Below, in pieces: positions 52,048-59,861 of a stretch of DNA of 64,000 nt (positions within the stretch are counted from its first letter, which is position 1; each line of letters begins with the position of its first letter). Source of the stretch: Pigmentiphaga daeguensis (GTDB lineage: Bacteria; Pseudomonadota; Gammaproteobacteria; Burkholderiales; Burkholderiaceae_B); NCBI RefSeq assembly GCF_039523035.1, contig NZ_BAAAEN010000017.1, positions 1-64,000 of the forward strand. Direction: 5' to 3'. The notes under the pieces were generated by a model that saw only the letters and a list, made by a program, of their open reading frames with translations, was not told where the DNA came from and did no database searches. Both the position numbers and the translations under genes were made by a program.

Positions 52048-52682
52048 CACCGCCCCTGCTTCTTCATCGCCAGCCCCAGGCCCTGGAGGTAGGCCACCAG
52101 GGCATCCTCCTCGGTCTTGCCGGCCAGCTCGGCGGCCGCGCCCGCGATCTGTTCGTCGGAGTACGGCACGCCCAGCGTGCGCAGCGCGCGCATGCCCGCC
52201 TGGACCGGGTCGCTCGCGACCGGCGTCTGGCGCAGCCACGGATAGGCCGGCATGTTGGACTCGGGCACCACGTCGCGCGGATTGTTCAGGTGGACGCGAT
52301 GCCAGTCGTCGCTGTAGCGGCCGCCCACGCGCGCCAGGTCGGGCCCGGTGCGCTTGGAGCCCCAGAGGAAGGGCCGGTCGTACACGCCTTCGCCCGCCTC
52401 GGAGTAATGGCCGTAGCGCTGCACCTCGGCCGCCAGCGTGCGGACCTGTTGCGAATGGCAGCCCACGCAGCCTTCGCGGATATAGACGTCCCGCCCCGCC
52501 AGGCGCAGGGCGGTATAGGGCTCCACGCCCTGGACGGGAGCGGTGGTGGAGTGCTGGAAGAACAGGGGCACGATCTGCACCAGTCCCGCGATGCTGACCA
52601 CCGCGATGGTGGCCAGGATCAGCCAACCCACGTTCTTTTCCAGCGTCTCGTGGCTGAAGAAGGAAGCGCGCTTCGATTTCAT
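52047..52682 (-). CDS. ccoO: cbb3-type cytochrome c oxidase subunit II, CcoO
   Basis: The 211-residue subunit has an N-terminal membrane anchor (about 20-40) and one c-type heme motif CVGCH at 72-76, with the axial methionine likely in ESNMPAYPW. GPDLARVGGRYSDDWHRVHLNNPRDVVP is highly conserved in CcoO. It passes electrons from CcoP to the catalytic CcoN. It starts 13 bp after the ccoN stop. Confidence 0.97.
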   Translation of the reverse strand: MKSKRASFFSHETLEKNVGWLILATIAVVSIAGLVQIVPLFFQHSTTAPVQGVEPYTALRLAGRDVYIREGCVGCHSQQVRTLAAEVQRYGHYSEAGEGVYDRPFLWGSKRTGPDLARVGGRYSDDWHRVHLNNPRDVVPESNMPAYPWLRQTPVASDPVQAGMRALRTLGVPYSDEQIAGAAAELAGKTEEDALVAYLQGLGLAMKKQGR

Positions 52683-52695
52683 GGCGGTGCGCTCC

Positions 52696-54165
52696 TCAGG
52701 CCAGTTGCGGCCGGGCCGCCACGGATACGGGTGCCGGCGCCGGCACCGGCGCGTCGAACGGCCGCCGGCCGCGCGCCGTCATGACGAAGTTCCACGCCAT
52801 CAGCAGCATGCCGCCCAGGAAGCACACGCCGCCCAGCAGGCGCACGACGTAGAACGGATACGTGGCCTTGACCGATTCGACGAAGGTGTAGGTCAGGGTG
52901 CCGTCGGGTTCCACGGCGCGCCACATCAGGCCCTGCATCACGCCGGCGATCCACATCGCGGCGATATAGAGCACCACGCCCAGCGTGGCGATCCAGAAAT
53001 GGAGTTCTATCATCCTGGTGCTGTACATCTGCTTCTGCCCGAACAGACGCGGGAACAGGTAATAAAGCGAGCCGATCGTGATCATCGCGACCCAGCCCAG
53101 CGCGCCGGAATGCACGTGGCCGATGGTCCAGTCGGTGTAGTGGGACAGCGAGTTGACGGTCTTGATGGACATCATCGAGCCCTCGAACGTGGACATGCCG
53201 TAGAAGGACAGCGCCACCACGAGGAACTTCAGGATGGGATCGGTGCGCAGCTTGTGCCAGGCGCCCGACAGGGTCATGATGCCGTTCAGCATGCCGCCCC
53301 AGGACGGCGCCAGCAGGATCAGCGAGAACACCATACCCAGCGACTGCGCCCAGTCGGGCAGCGCCGTGTATTGCAGGTGGTGCGGGCCGGCCCACATGTA
53401 GGTGAAGCTCAGCGCCCAGAAGTGGACGATGGACAGCCGGTACGAATAGATGGGGCGCTCGGCCTGCTTGGGCACGAAGTAGTACATCATGCCCAGAAAG
53501 CTGGTGGTCAGGAAGAAGCCCACCGCATTGTGCCCGTACCACCACTGCACCATCGCGTCCTGCACGCCGGCATAGGCCGAGTACGACTTCCACATCGTGG
53601 CCGGCCATTCCAGGTTGTTGACGATGTGCAGCAGCGCGATCGTCAGGATGTAGGCGCCGAAGAACCAGTTCGCCACGTAGATGTGGCGGGTCCTGCGTTT
53701 GACGATGGTGCCGAAGAACACGACGGCGTAGGCCACCCATACCAGCGTGATCAGGATGTCGATGGGCCACTCGAGTTCGGCGTATTCCTTGCTGCTGGTG
53801 TAGCCCATCGGCAGCGTGATCGCCGCCGCGACGATGACGGCCTGCCAGCCCCAGAAGGTGAAGGCCGCCAGCGGCGCCGAGAACAGCCGCGCCTGACAGG
53901 TACGCTGCACCACGTAGTACGAGGTGGCGAACAGCGCGCTGCCGCCGAACGCGAAGATGACCGCGTTGGTGTGCAGCGGCCGCAGCCGCCCGTAGGTCAG
54001 CCACGGCACGTCGAAGTTCAGCGCCGGCCAGATCAATTGCGCGGCAAGCAGCACGCCCACCGCCATGCCCACGATCCCCCACACGACCGTCATGACGGCG
54101 AATTGGCGGACGATCTTGTAGTTGAATGTTTCGCCTGAAAGCGCGCCGCTAGCGCTGTCGCCCAT
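52696..54165 (-). CDS. ccoN: cbb3-type cytochrome c oxidase subunit I, CcoN
   Basis: The 489-residue catalytic subunit has twelve membrane segments and the heme-copper ligands: His65 (RLRPLHTNAVIF), His in WWYGHNAVGFF for the CuB site, a His pair in AGPHHLQYTALP, and the heme b/b3 histidines in SHYTDWTIGHVHSGALGW. cbb3 oxidases reduce O2 at very low oxygen. The ATG at 54165 has AGGGGAA about 9 nt upstream; an in-frame ATG at 54240 lies inside the FNR box and is rejected. It is the first gene of the ccoNOQPG operon. Confidence 0.97.
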   Translation of the reverse strand: MGDSASGALSGETFNYKIVRQFAVMTVVWGIVGMAVGVLLAAQLIWPALNFDVPWLTYGRLRPLHTNAVIFAFGGSALFATSYYVVQRTCQARLFSAPLAAFTFWGWQAVIVAAAITLPMGYTSSKEYAELEWPIDILITLVWVAYAVVFFGTIVKRRTRHIYVANWFFGAYILTIALLHIVNNLEWPATMWKSYSAYAGVQDAMVQWWYGHNAVGFFLTTSFLGMMYYFVPKQAERPIYSYRLSIVHFWALSFTYMWAGPHHLQYTALPDWAQSLGMVFSLILLAPSWGGMLNGIMTLSGAWHKLRTDPILKFLVVALSFYGMSTFEGSMMSIKTVNSLSHYTDWTIGHVHSGALGWVAMITIGSLYYLFPRLFGQKQMYSTRMIELHFWIATLGVVLYIAAMWIAGVMQGLMWRAVEPDGTLTYTFVESVKATYPFYVVRLLGGVCFLGGMLLMAWNFVMTARGRRPFDAPVPAPAPVSVAARPQLA

Positions 54166-54198
54166 GGCTGGTTCCCCTGATTCTGAATTCCCGCGCCC

Positions 54199-54240
54199 AT
54201 CATGCGCATGTACAGGGGAACCCGCCTTGATGCAGATCAA
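54199..54240 (-). promoter_or_regulatory. FNR/ANR box and promoter of ccoN
   Basis: TTGATGCAGATCAA (54227-54240) is a perfect FNR consensus, TTGAT-N4-ATCAA. After a 22-bp gap, CATGAT (54204-54199 on the minus strand) serves as the -10, putting the start at about 54192 with the box centred at -41.5, the classic activation position. The leader is 27 nt and contains the SD. The box overlaps the ccoS stop codon. Confidence 0.85.
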
Positions 54241-54431
54241 GCCTCGCGAGAGGAGCGCGCGGACGGCGGCATTTCATCCACACCGGACGGCCTGTCGTCG
54301 TCCATCAGGATGGCGTAGTCGGCGCCTTCCATGTCTTCGAACTGGCCGTCCTGCACCGCCCACCACAGCACGACGACCACCGCCAGCACCAGCATCAGGC
54401 TGAGCGGAACCAGGAGATAGAGCGTTTCCAT
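54237..54431 (-). CDS. ccoS: cbb3 oxidase maturation protein CcoS
   Basis: The 64 residues have one N-terminal membrane segment (LYLLVPLSLMLVLAVVVVLW) and then WAVQDGQFEDMEGADYAILMDDD, the conserved CcoS motif. CcoS is needed to insert cofactors into the oxidase. It shares one base with the ccoI stop (TGATG), and its own stop lies inside the FNR box of ccoN. Confidence 0.93.
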   Translation of the reverse strand: METLYLLVPLSLMLVLAVVVVLWWAVQDGQFEDMEGADYAILMDDDRPSGVDEMPPSARSSREA

Positions 54432-56929
54432 CAGCGGCGCAGCCTCCATGCGTTGCCCACTACCAGCAGCGAGGACAGCGACATGCCCAGCGCCGCCATC
54501 CACGCGGTGATCCAGCCCGACGCGGCCAGCGGGATGAAAGACAGGTTGTAGGCCAGGGCCCAGCCCAGGTTCTGGCGCATCACGCGACGCGCACGGCGCG
54601 CGGTGCGCAAGGCGTGCGCCACGCCCAGAATGCCGTGGCCGTTCAGGATCACGTCGGCGCTGGCGCGGGCCAGCGGGGTGCCGGCCGCGACGGCCATGGA
54701 CACCTGGGCCAGGCCGAGCTGCGGCGCATCGTTGATGCCGTCGCCCACCGCCAGCACCACCGCGCCACCGGCCTGCAGGCGGGCGACGTAGTCCTTCTTG
54801 CCCTCGGGGCTGACGCCGCCCGCGTGGCTGCCGATGCCGAACTCGGTGGCCCAGGCCGCGACCGTGCGCGCATCGTCCCCCGACACCAGATGCACGCGTT
54901 TGCCCATGGCTTGCAGCGCCCGCACCATCTCGTGGCTGCCCTCGCGCGGCGCATCCCGCAGCACGAAGCGCGCGAGCGGCCCGGCATTGCCGGCCAGCCA
55001 GACCTGCGTGGCGATGGCGCCGGGCGCCGCATCCCGGCCATCGGCCACCGGCGGCAACGGCGCCGTGTCGCGCGCACCCGCCGCGAAACATTGGCTGCCC
55101 AGGCGTATCGCAACCCCGCCGAAGCAGGCTTGCACACCCTGCCCCGGCACATGGCGGACGTCCTGGACGTCCGGCGCGGGCAGGCCCGCCTCGCACGCCG
55201 CCGCGATCAGCGCCAGGCCCGCCGGGTGCGTGCTGCCTTCCTCCATGGCCGCCGCCAGCGCCAGGCACTGTCCCGCGCCCAACGCGCCGAATATCTCCAC
55301 GCTGGCCACCGTGAACCGGCCCTGGGTCAGCGTCCCGGTCTTGTCCAGCACCACGTCGGTGACCTGCGCCAGCGTTTCCAGCGCATGCCCCTTCACCACC
55401 AGCACGCCCTTGCGGGCCAGGGCCGCCGTGGCGGCCGCCAGCGCGGCCGGCGTCGCCAACGACAGCGCGCAGGGGCAGCTGACCACCAGCACCGCGATCA
55501 TGACGGGCAGCGCACGCGAGGGATCGATCCACCACCAGACCGCGCCGGTGGCCAGCGCCAGCGCGATCAGGGCCAGCACGAACGCCACCGCGATGCGATC
55601 GGCCAGCACCGCGATGCGCGGCTTTTCCTCCAGCGCCCGGTCCAGGGCCTGGATGATCCGCGCCAGCCGGGTCTCGCCGCCGATCTGCTCGACCCGCATC
55701 CATACCGGACTGCCGTTGTTGTGGCTGCCGGCGACCAGCCCATCGCCCGCCGCCTTGGCGATGGGCCGGCTTTCCCCGGTCAGCATGGCTTCGTCGACCT
55801 GCGTGGCGCCTTCGAGTACCCGGCCGTCGGCCGGCACGGCCTCGCCCGGGCCGATGCGCAGCACGTCGCCCGGACGCACCTGTTGCAAAGCGATGACGTC
55901 GGCCTCGCGGCTGGCCGGATAGTCCCGCAGCCGCGCGCAGGTGGCGGGCAGTTGGGCCGCCAGCGCGCGGCCGCCGTCCTGCGCCTCGTGGCGCACCACC
56001 AGTTCCAGGTAGCGCGCCGCCAGCAGCAGGGCCACGAACATGGTGACCGAATCGAAATAGACCTCGCCCCGGTTGGCCACCGTGGCGGCCACGCTGGCGC
56101 CGAAGGCGGCCAGGATGCCGATCACCACCGGCAGGTCCATGCCCGGGCGGCCATGGCGCAGCCCGCGCCAGGCGCCCCGCATCAGCGGCCACGCGCTGTA
56201 CGCCACCACCGGCAGGGTCAGCGCCAGGCTGGCCCAGCGCAGCAACTGCCACTGGTCGGGCGCGATCGAGGCTTCATGCCGGTACAGCGGCCACGCATAC
56301 ATCATGACCTGCATCATGCACAGCAGCGCCACCGCCATGCGCAGCAGCAGGCCGCGCTTCTCGCGGCGCAGGCCGTCATTCGCGGCGCCCGGCTGGAAAG
56401 GCACGGCGCGGTAGCCGATGGCGGCGAACGCGTCCAGGACGCGGCCCAGCCCGGTCTGCGCCGTCTTCCAGCGCACCCGCGCCCGGCCGGTGGCATGGTT
56501 GACGTGCGCCGCCACCACCCCGGGCTGACGCTCCAGGTGCTGCTCGCACAGCCAGACGCAGGCGGCGCAGCGCAACTCGCCTATCGTCAGCCAGGCCTCG
56601 GCCGTGCCGGCGTCCACGGCGCGCACGTAAAGCGATTCGATGTCGGCCTGCCCGAACGCCGCGCGCAGGTCCGCCTGCCCGTCGGCATCGTCCAGCGGCC
56701 GGCCCAGGCCGTTGCGGAAGCGGTAGAAGCTCTCCAGGCCCGCGTCGTGGATGGTCTGGGCGACCGCCAGGCAGCCGGCGCAGCAGAACCAGTGCAGGTC
56801 CCCCGCGACCGACGCGCGCAGGCCGCCGCCCGCGGGCTGGCCGCAGTGATAACAGTCCGCGGACGGGGCGCTGGCGGCCGGCGCGTCCAGGGTGGCGCAA
56901 GGCAGCGAGGTCGTGTTCACGCCACGCAT
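54431..56929 (-). CDS. ccoI: Copper-transporting P1B-type ATPase CcoI (FixI)
   Basis: The protein is 832 residues from ATG 56929. It has an N-terminal Cys-rich domain (CYHCGQ, WFCCAGC), a heavy-metal domain with CAAC at about 121-124 (GELRCAACVWLCEQ), eight membrane segments, and the P-type motifs: SCPCALSLATPAAL in the membrane, phosphorylation site DKTGTLTQG, and GDGINDAPQLG. It exports Cu for cbb3 assembly. The start is uncertain: ATG 56929 overlaps the predicted -10 of its FNR promoter, and GTG 56920 (VNTTSLP) sits at the predicted transcript start. Confidence 0.94.
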   Translation of the reverse strand: MRGVNTTSLPCATLDAPAASAPSADCYHCGQPAGGGLRASVAGDLHWFCCAGCLAVAQTIHDAGLESFYRFRNGLGRPLDDADGQADLRAAFGQADIESLYVRAVDAGTAEAWLTIGELRCAACVWLCEQHLERQPGVVAAHVNHATGRARVRWKTAQTGLGRVLDAFAAIGYRAVPFQPGAANDGLRREKRGLLLRMAVALLCMMQVMMYAWPLYRHEASIAPDQWQLLRWASLALTLPVVAYSAWPLMRGAWRGLRHGRPGMDLPVVIGILAAFGASVAATVANRGEVYFDSVTMFVALLLAARYLELVVRHEAQDGGRALAAQLPATCARLRDYPASREADVIALQQVRPGDVLRIGPGEAVPADGRVLEGATQVDEAMLTGESRPIAKAAGDGLVAGSHNNGSPVWMRVEQIGGETRLARIIQALDRALEEKPRIAVLADRIAVAFVLALIALALATGAVWWWIDPSRALPVMIAVLVVSCPCALSLATPAALAAATAALARKGVLVVKGHALETLAQVTDVVLDKTGTLTQGRFTVASVEIFGALGAGQCLALAAAMEEGSTHPAGLALIAAACEAGLPAPDVQDVRHVPGQGVQACFGGVAIRLGSQCFAAGARDTAPLPPVADGRDAAPGAIATQVWLAGNAGPLARFVLRDAPREGSHEMVRALQAMGKRVHLVSGDDARTVAAWATEFGIGSHAGGVSPEGKKDYVARLQAGGAVVLAVGDGINDAPQLGLAQVSMAVAAGTPLARASADVILNGHGILGVAHALRTARRARRVMRQNLGWALAYNLSFIPLAASGWITAWMAALGMSLSSLLVVGNAWRLRR

Positions 56930-56970
56930 TCTGGCGGCAAGGCCGGCTGCGCGCATTGATCCAGGTCAAG
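56928..56970 (-). promoter_or_regulatory. FNR/ANR box and promoter of ccoI
   Basis: TTGATCCAGGTCAA (56957-56970), read on the minus strand as TTGACCTGGATCAA, matches the FNR consensus except one base. CAGAAT (56933-56928) is correctly placed as the -10, predicting a start near 56921, box centre about -42.5. This is 1 nt before GTG 56920, so the mRNA would be leaderless. The region also lies 9 bp beyond the YkgJ stop. Confidence 0.75.
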
Positions 56971-56979
56971 CCGAAGGGT

Positions 56980-57237
56980 TCAGGCGGGCCGCGTCAGGTC
57001 TTCCAGGCGGCCCAGCCAGCGCATGGCATGCTCCCGGCCGTCCCCGCACATGTCGGGCGCGGGCATGAGCGAGGCACAGACGGCGGGGCGCCCGGGCCGG
57101 CCGAACAGTCTGCAGCGCTCGTGTTCGTCCAGCTGGACGCAGCGCACGCCGGCCGGCTTGCCGCCGGGCATGCCCGGGATCGGCGTGGTGATGGACGGCG
57201 CCGTGCAACAGGCGCCGCAGCCGGGGCGGCACTCCAT
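56980..57237 (-). CDS. YkgJ-family cysteine-cluster protein
   Basis: The 85-residue protein begins MECRPGCGACCTAPSI, with the CxxxCxxCC start of the UPF0153/YkgJ family, and has further cysteines in GVRCVQLDEHERC, AVCASLM and MCGDGREH. These are thought to bind zinc or an Fe-S cluster. Its function is unknown. It starts 4 bp after the stop of the lipoprotein gene on the same strand, so the two are co-transcribed. It ends just before the ccoI FNR box. Confidence 0.88.
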   Translation of the reverse strand: MECRPGCGACCTAPSITTPIPGMPGGKPAGVRCVQLDEHERCRLFGRPGRPAVCASLMPAPDMCGDGREHAMRWLGRLEDLTRPA

Positions 57238-57241
57238 GCCG

Positions 57242-57793
57242 TCAATCCGCCCGTACCGACTGCACGAAGGTCTGGGCCGAATCGCGGTCCAGTTCGTCCT
57301 CCCGGCCCAGGGCCACGACCTCGATCAACTGGTTGCCCAGCAGGTAGACCCGCCCCAGCAGCCAGGACGGCGTGTTCGCCACCATGCCGTGCACCTCCAG
57401 CTCCACCGCCCGGCCGAGCTTGCGCGTGTCGGCCGGCGCCTGCCGCAGCGTGATGTCCTTGCGGTAGGTCAGCGTGCCGCGCAGATTGGCCAGCAACACC
57501 TGTTCGAAGGCGTCCGCGACCTTGGCCAGTTCAGCCGGATCGGCCAGGATGGCCTCCGGCAGCGTCACCCGGCCGACGGCGAAGATGGAGGTGTCCACCG
57601 GCGAGATGTCGAAGGCCAGCGGCAGCGTATGGCCGGCGATGTCGACGTCGCGCTGGTCCGGCTTGGGACGGGCGGGGAAGGTGACGCGTATCGCGCCGTC
57701 GGCCGCCGGCATCTCGCGCCAGTTGTACTTGGGCGAGCAGGCGGCCAGCAGGGCCAGGAGCAGGACGAGGCAGGCGCGGATGGGTGAAGACAT
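57242..57793 (-). CDS. Putative lipoprotein of unknown function
   Basis: The 183 residues start with a signal peptide ending in the lipobox LAAC (Cys at about residue 18), then SPKYNWREMPAADGAIRVTFPARPKPDQRDVDIAGHTLPLAFDISPVDTS in short. A beta-rich pattern suggests an outer-membrane or periplasmic anchor. No family name comes to mind. The start is ATG 57793; an ATG two codons upstream (57799) is also possible. It is divergent from the lysophospholipase-like gene. Confidence 0.82.
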   Translation of the reverse strand: MSSPIRACLVLLLALLAACSPKYNWREMPAADGAIRVTFPARPKPDQRDVDIAGHTLPLAFDISPVDTSIFAVGRVTLPEAILADPAELAKVADAFEQVLLANLRGTLTYRKDITLRQAPADTRKLGRAVELEVHGMVANTPSWLLGRVYLLGNQLIEVVALGREDELDRDSAQTFVQSVRAD

Positions 57794-57955
57794 GGGCATT
57801 CCAGCGGCAGTGTGCGGCATCGTCGCCCGCCAGTCCGCGACAAAACGGTACAAGCTGTTACACGAGCCAGCCGGCCCGCTGGAAGTGGCTGAGCGACAAT
57901 CCGCCTTTGAATCCATACACGATCGATACGGGACAACGAATTGTCGCTGATTTCC

Positions 57956-58783
57956 ATGACGACCGCTCCGGACGGCACGCAGCTCGCGGCGTACCGCTGG
58001 GACGTGCCGCCCCGCCCGGAAGGCTACCGGCCGGCCTACCTGCTGCACGGCCTGGGAGAGCACGCCGGTCGCTACGAAGGACTGGTGCGCTGGTTCGCCG
58101 CCCGCGGCTGGTCGCTGGCGGCGCACGATCACCGGGGCCACGGTCGTTCCAGCGGCAAGCGGGGCGCCCTGCGCACCAGCGACGACCTGGTGGTGGATGC
58201 CGAGCACCGGCTGTCCGAATACGCACGCGAGACGGGTGCGCCGCCGCTGCTGATCGGCCATAGCCTGGGCGGCCTGGTGGCCGCGCGCGTGGCGCTGCGC
58301 GGCAACGTGCCGCTGGCGGGCCTGGTGCTGTCATCGCCCGCCTTCAGCGTGGAATTGTCCGCCCGCCAGCGCTGGCTGCTGGACATGCTGGGCGGCATCG
58401 CCCCCGATCTGCGGGTAGGCAGCGGCCTGAAGATCTCCCGGCTCTCGCACGAACAATCCGTCATCGACGCCTATGCCAACGACCCGCTGGTGCACGACCG
58501 GATCAGCGCGCGGCTGATGCGCTTCATCGCCGATGCCGGCGCGCAGTCGATCGCCGAAGCTTCCACCCTGAAGCCGCGCACGCTGTTGATGGTGGCCGGG
58601 GACGACGCCATCGTCTCGCCCTCGGGCAGCCGGCGTTTCGCCGACTCGGGCGCGCCCGGCAAGCTGGCGCTGCGCTGGTACCACCAGGCCTATCACGAGA
58701 TCCTGAACGAGACGCCGGCCCTGGCCGCCCCGGTCTACGCCGACATGGAGACCTGGCTGGCCACCCTGACCGCCCCGGTTTGA
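57956..58783 (+). CDS. Alpha/beta hydrolase (lysophospholipase / monoacylglycerol lipase family)
   Basis: The 275-residue hydrolase has the PldB-like HGLGEHAGRYEGLVRWFA, the lid-side motif HDHRGHGRSSGKRGAL, nucleophile elbow GHSLGG (Ser), DALIVSPSG-like acid region (GDDAIVSPSGS) and catalytic His in YHEILNE. These enzymes cleave acyl esters of glycerol or lysophospholipids. The start ATG 57956 lacks a clear SD; TTG 57941 in the same frame is possible. It stands alone between a divergent lipoprotein gene and rnk. Confidence 0.9.
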   Translation: MTTAPDGTQLAAYRWDVPPRPEGYRPAYLLHGLGEHAGRYEGLVRWFAARGWSLAAHDHRGHGRSSGKRGALRTSDDLVVDAEHRLSEYARETGAPPLLIGHSLGGLVAARVALRGNVPLAGLVLSSPAFSVELSARQRWLLDMLGGIAPDLRVGSGLKISRLSHEQSVIDAYANDPLVHDRISARLMRFIADAGAQSIAEASTLKPRTLLMVAGDDAIVSPSGSRRFADSGAPGKLALRWYHQAYHEILNETPALAAPVYADMETWLATLTAPV

Positions 58784-59056
58784 ACCGGTCGCCCAGAATG
58801 GGCTATCCTAGTCCCATGGAAACCATACGGCGTGCCCTCTTGGCACCCGCCTCCTCGCTCCGATCCCGGTCGACGCGCGCCGTTGCGCGTCGCGCGTCGT
58901 CGCGCCCGTCCATCCTGTTTCCGCTCATCCCGGCCTTCCACTCCTGAGCCCGGCGATCCCCCTCCCCTCTACCGCTTTCTCGCAATCGATCGCCGGGCTT
59001 CCCGAACAAACGTCTTGAACGCCGTTTTCCCGGCACCGTTTCTTCAGGAGACAGGC

Positions 59057-59470
59057 ATGCAAACCAGCAGCCCCCCTTACATTACCGTCAGCGAACTCGA
59101 CTACGTTCGCCTTACCAACCTTCTCGGCGACCGCGAGCCCGCGGCCGGCACGGCGCAGGCAGTCCTGGCCGAGGCCCTGGACCAGGCGGATCAGGCCGAG
59201 CCGCGCGAGATCCCCGCCGACATCGTCACCATGCATACCCGCGTGGAAGTCGAGGACGAAAGCGGCGTGCGGCTGATCACCCTGTGCTATCCCAAGGAAG
59301 CCGATGCCGCCAAGGGCATGGTGTCGGTGTTCTCGCCCATGGGCGCGGCCCTGCTGGGCGCGCGGGTGCCCGGGAAGATCGGCTGGACCCCTCCCGACGG
59401 CGAACCGCGCCAGATGCGCGTCGTTCGCATCGACTACCAGCCCGAAGCCAACGGCGACTACACCGCCTGA
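59057..59470 (+). CDS. rnk: Nucleoside diphosphate kinase regulator, Rnk
   Basis: The 137-residue protein has an N-terminal helical region and a C-terminal GreA/GreB-like domain with LITLCYPKEADAAKGMVSVFSPMGAALLGAR, the pattern of Rnk. Rnk binds RNA polymerase and influences nucleoside diphosphate kinase levels. CAGGAG lies 9 nt before the ATG. The 273-bp gap before it (58784-59056) holds no convincing gene, only a CCGGTT/AACCGG dyad at 58777-58790 just past the hydrolase stop. Confidence 0.9.
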   Translation: MQTSSPPYITVSELDYVRLTNLLGDREPAAGTAQAVLAEALDQADQAEPREIPADIVTMHTRVEVEDESGVRLITLCYPKEADAAKGMVSVFSPMGAALLGARVPGKIGWTPPDGEPRQMRVVRIDYQPEANGDYTA

Positions 59471-59537
59471 TCCCCTCCTGCCACGCGGCGGCCGGACAAC
59501 ATCCCCGCCCCGTTTCCCGACTTCCGCCACCAGGCCG

Positions 59538-59771
59538 TGCTAGAGTAGCCGCCGAGTCGGTGCTTCACAGTTAAACGGGAAACAGGAGGGCCCCTTCGGG
59601 ACCTAACCTGTGCTGCCCCCGCAACGGTAAGCATCCCGTCCCGCGTGGCCACGCCGCGCGCGACACGCCGCATCGAACCCACTGTGCCACGTCCCGCCGC
59701 ATCCTCCGGCGCCGGCGCGCATGGGAAGGGGATGCGGCCACGGATGCCAGCCCGGATACCGGCCGGCTCGA
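59538..59771 (+). promoter_or_regulatory. Cobalamin (B12) riboswitch with its promoter, upstream of btuB
   Basis: TGCTAGAGT (59538-59546) looks like an extended -10. The leader then starts with GTCGGTGCTTC and contains the riboswitch core: TTAAACGGGAAACAGG near 59572-59587, GCTGCCCCCGCAACGGTAA near 59613-59631, and a B12-box-like CCAGCCCGGATACCGGCC near 59747-59764. Adenosylcobalamin binding should turn off btuB. The leader is about 300 nt and also covers the weak open frame before btuB. Confidence 0.92.
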
Positions 59772-59791
59772 AGGTCCCCAGGACCGAAAGG

Positions 59792-59810
59792 GGGAAGCGC
59801 AACGCTTCCC
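59792..59810 (+). promoter_or_regulatory. Hairpin in the btuB expression platform
   Basis: GGGAAGCG-CAA-CGCTTCCC makes an 8-bp perfect stem with a 3-nt loop, 27 bp after the B12 box and 51 bp before the btuB ATG. No U-tract follows, so it is not a plain terminator; it may be part of the switch that hides the ribosome site (AGGT at 59854). Confidence 0.55.
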
Positions 59811-59861
59811 GATTCGCAAGCCGACGTGCGGGGATGCGCGTCACCGAAACCGCAGGTATCC

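Noticed and set aside
54614..56959. 781-codon plus-strand frame across ccoI
   Set aside because: His/Arg/Gln-rich mirror frame; the minus-strand P-type ATPase is complete.
58832..59056. Upstream extension of rnk by 75 residues
   Set aside because: The extension is Arg/Pro/Ser-rich, and CAGGAG sits before the ATG at 59057, which gives the normal Rnk length.
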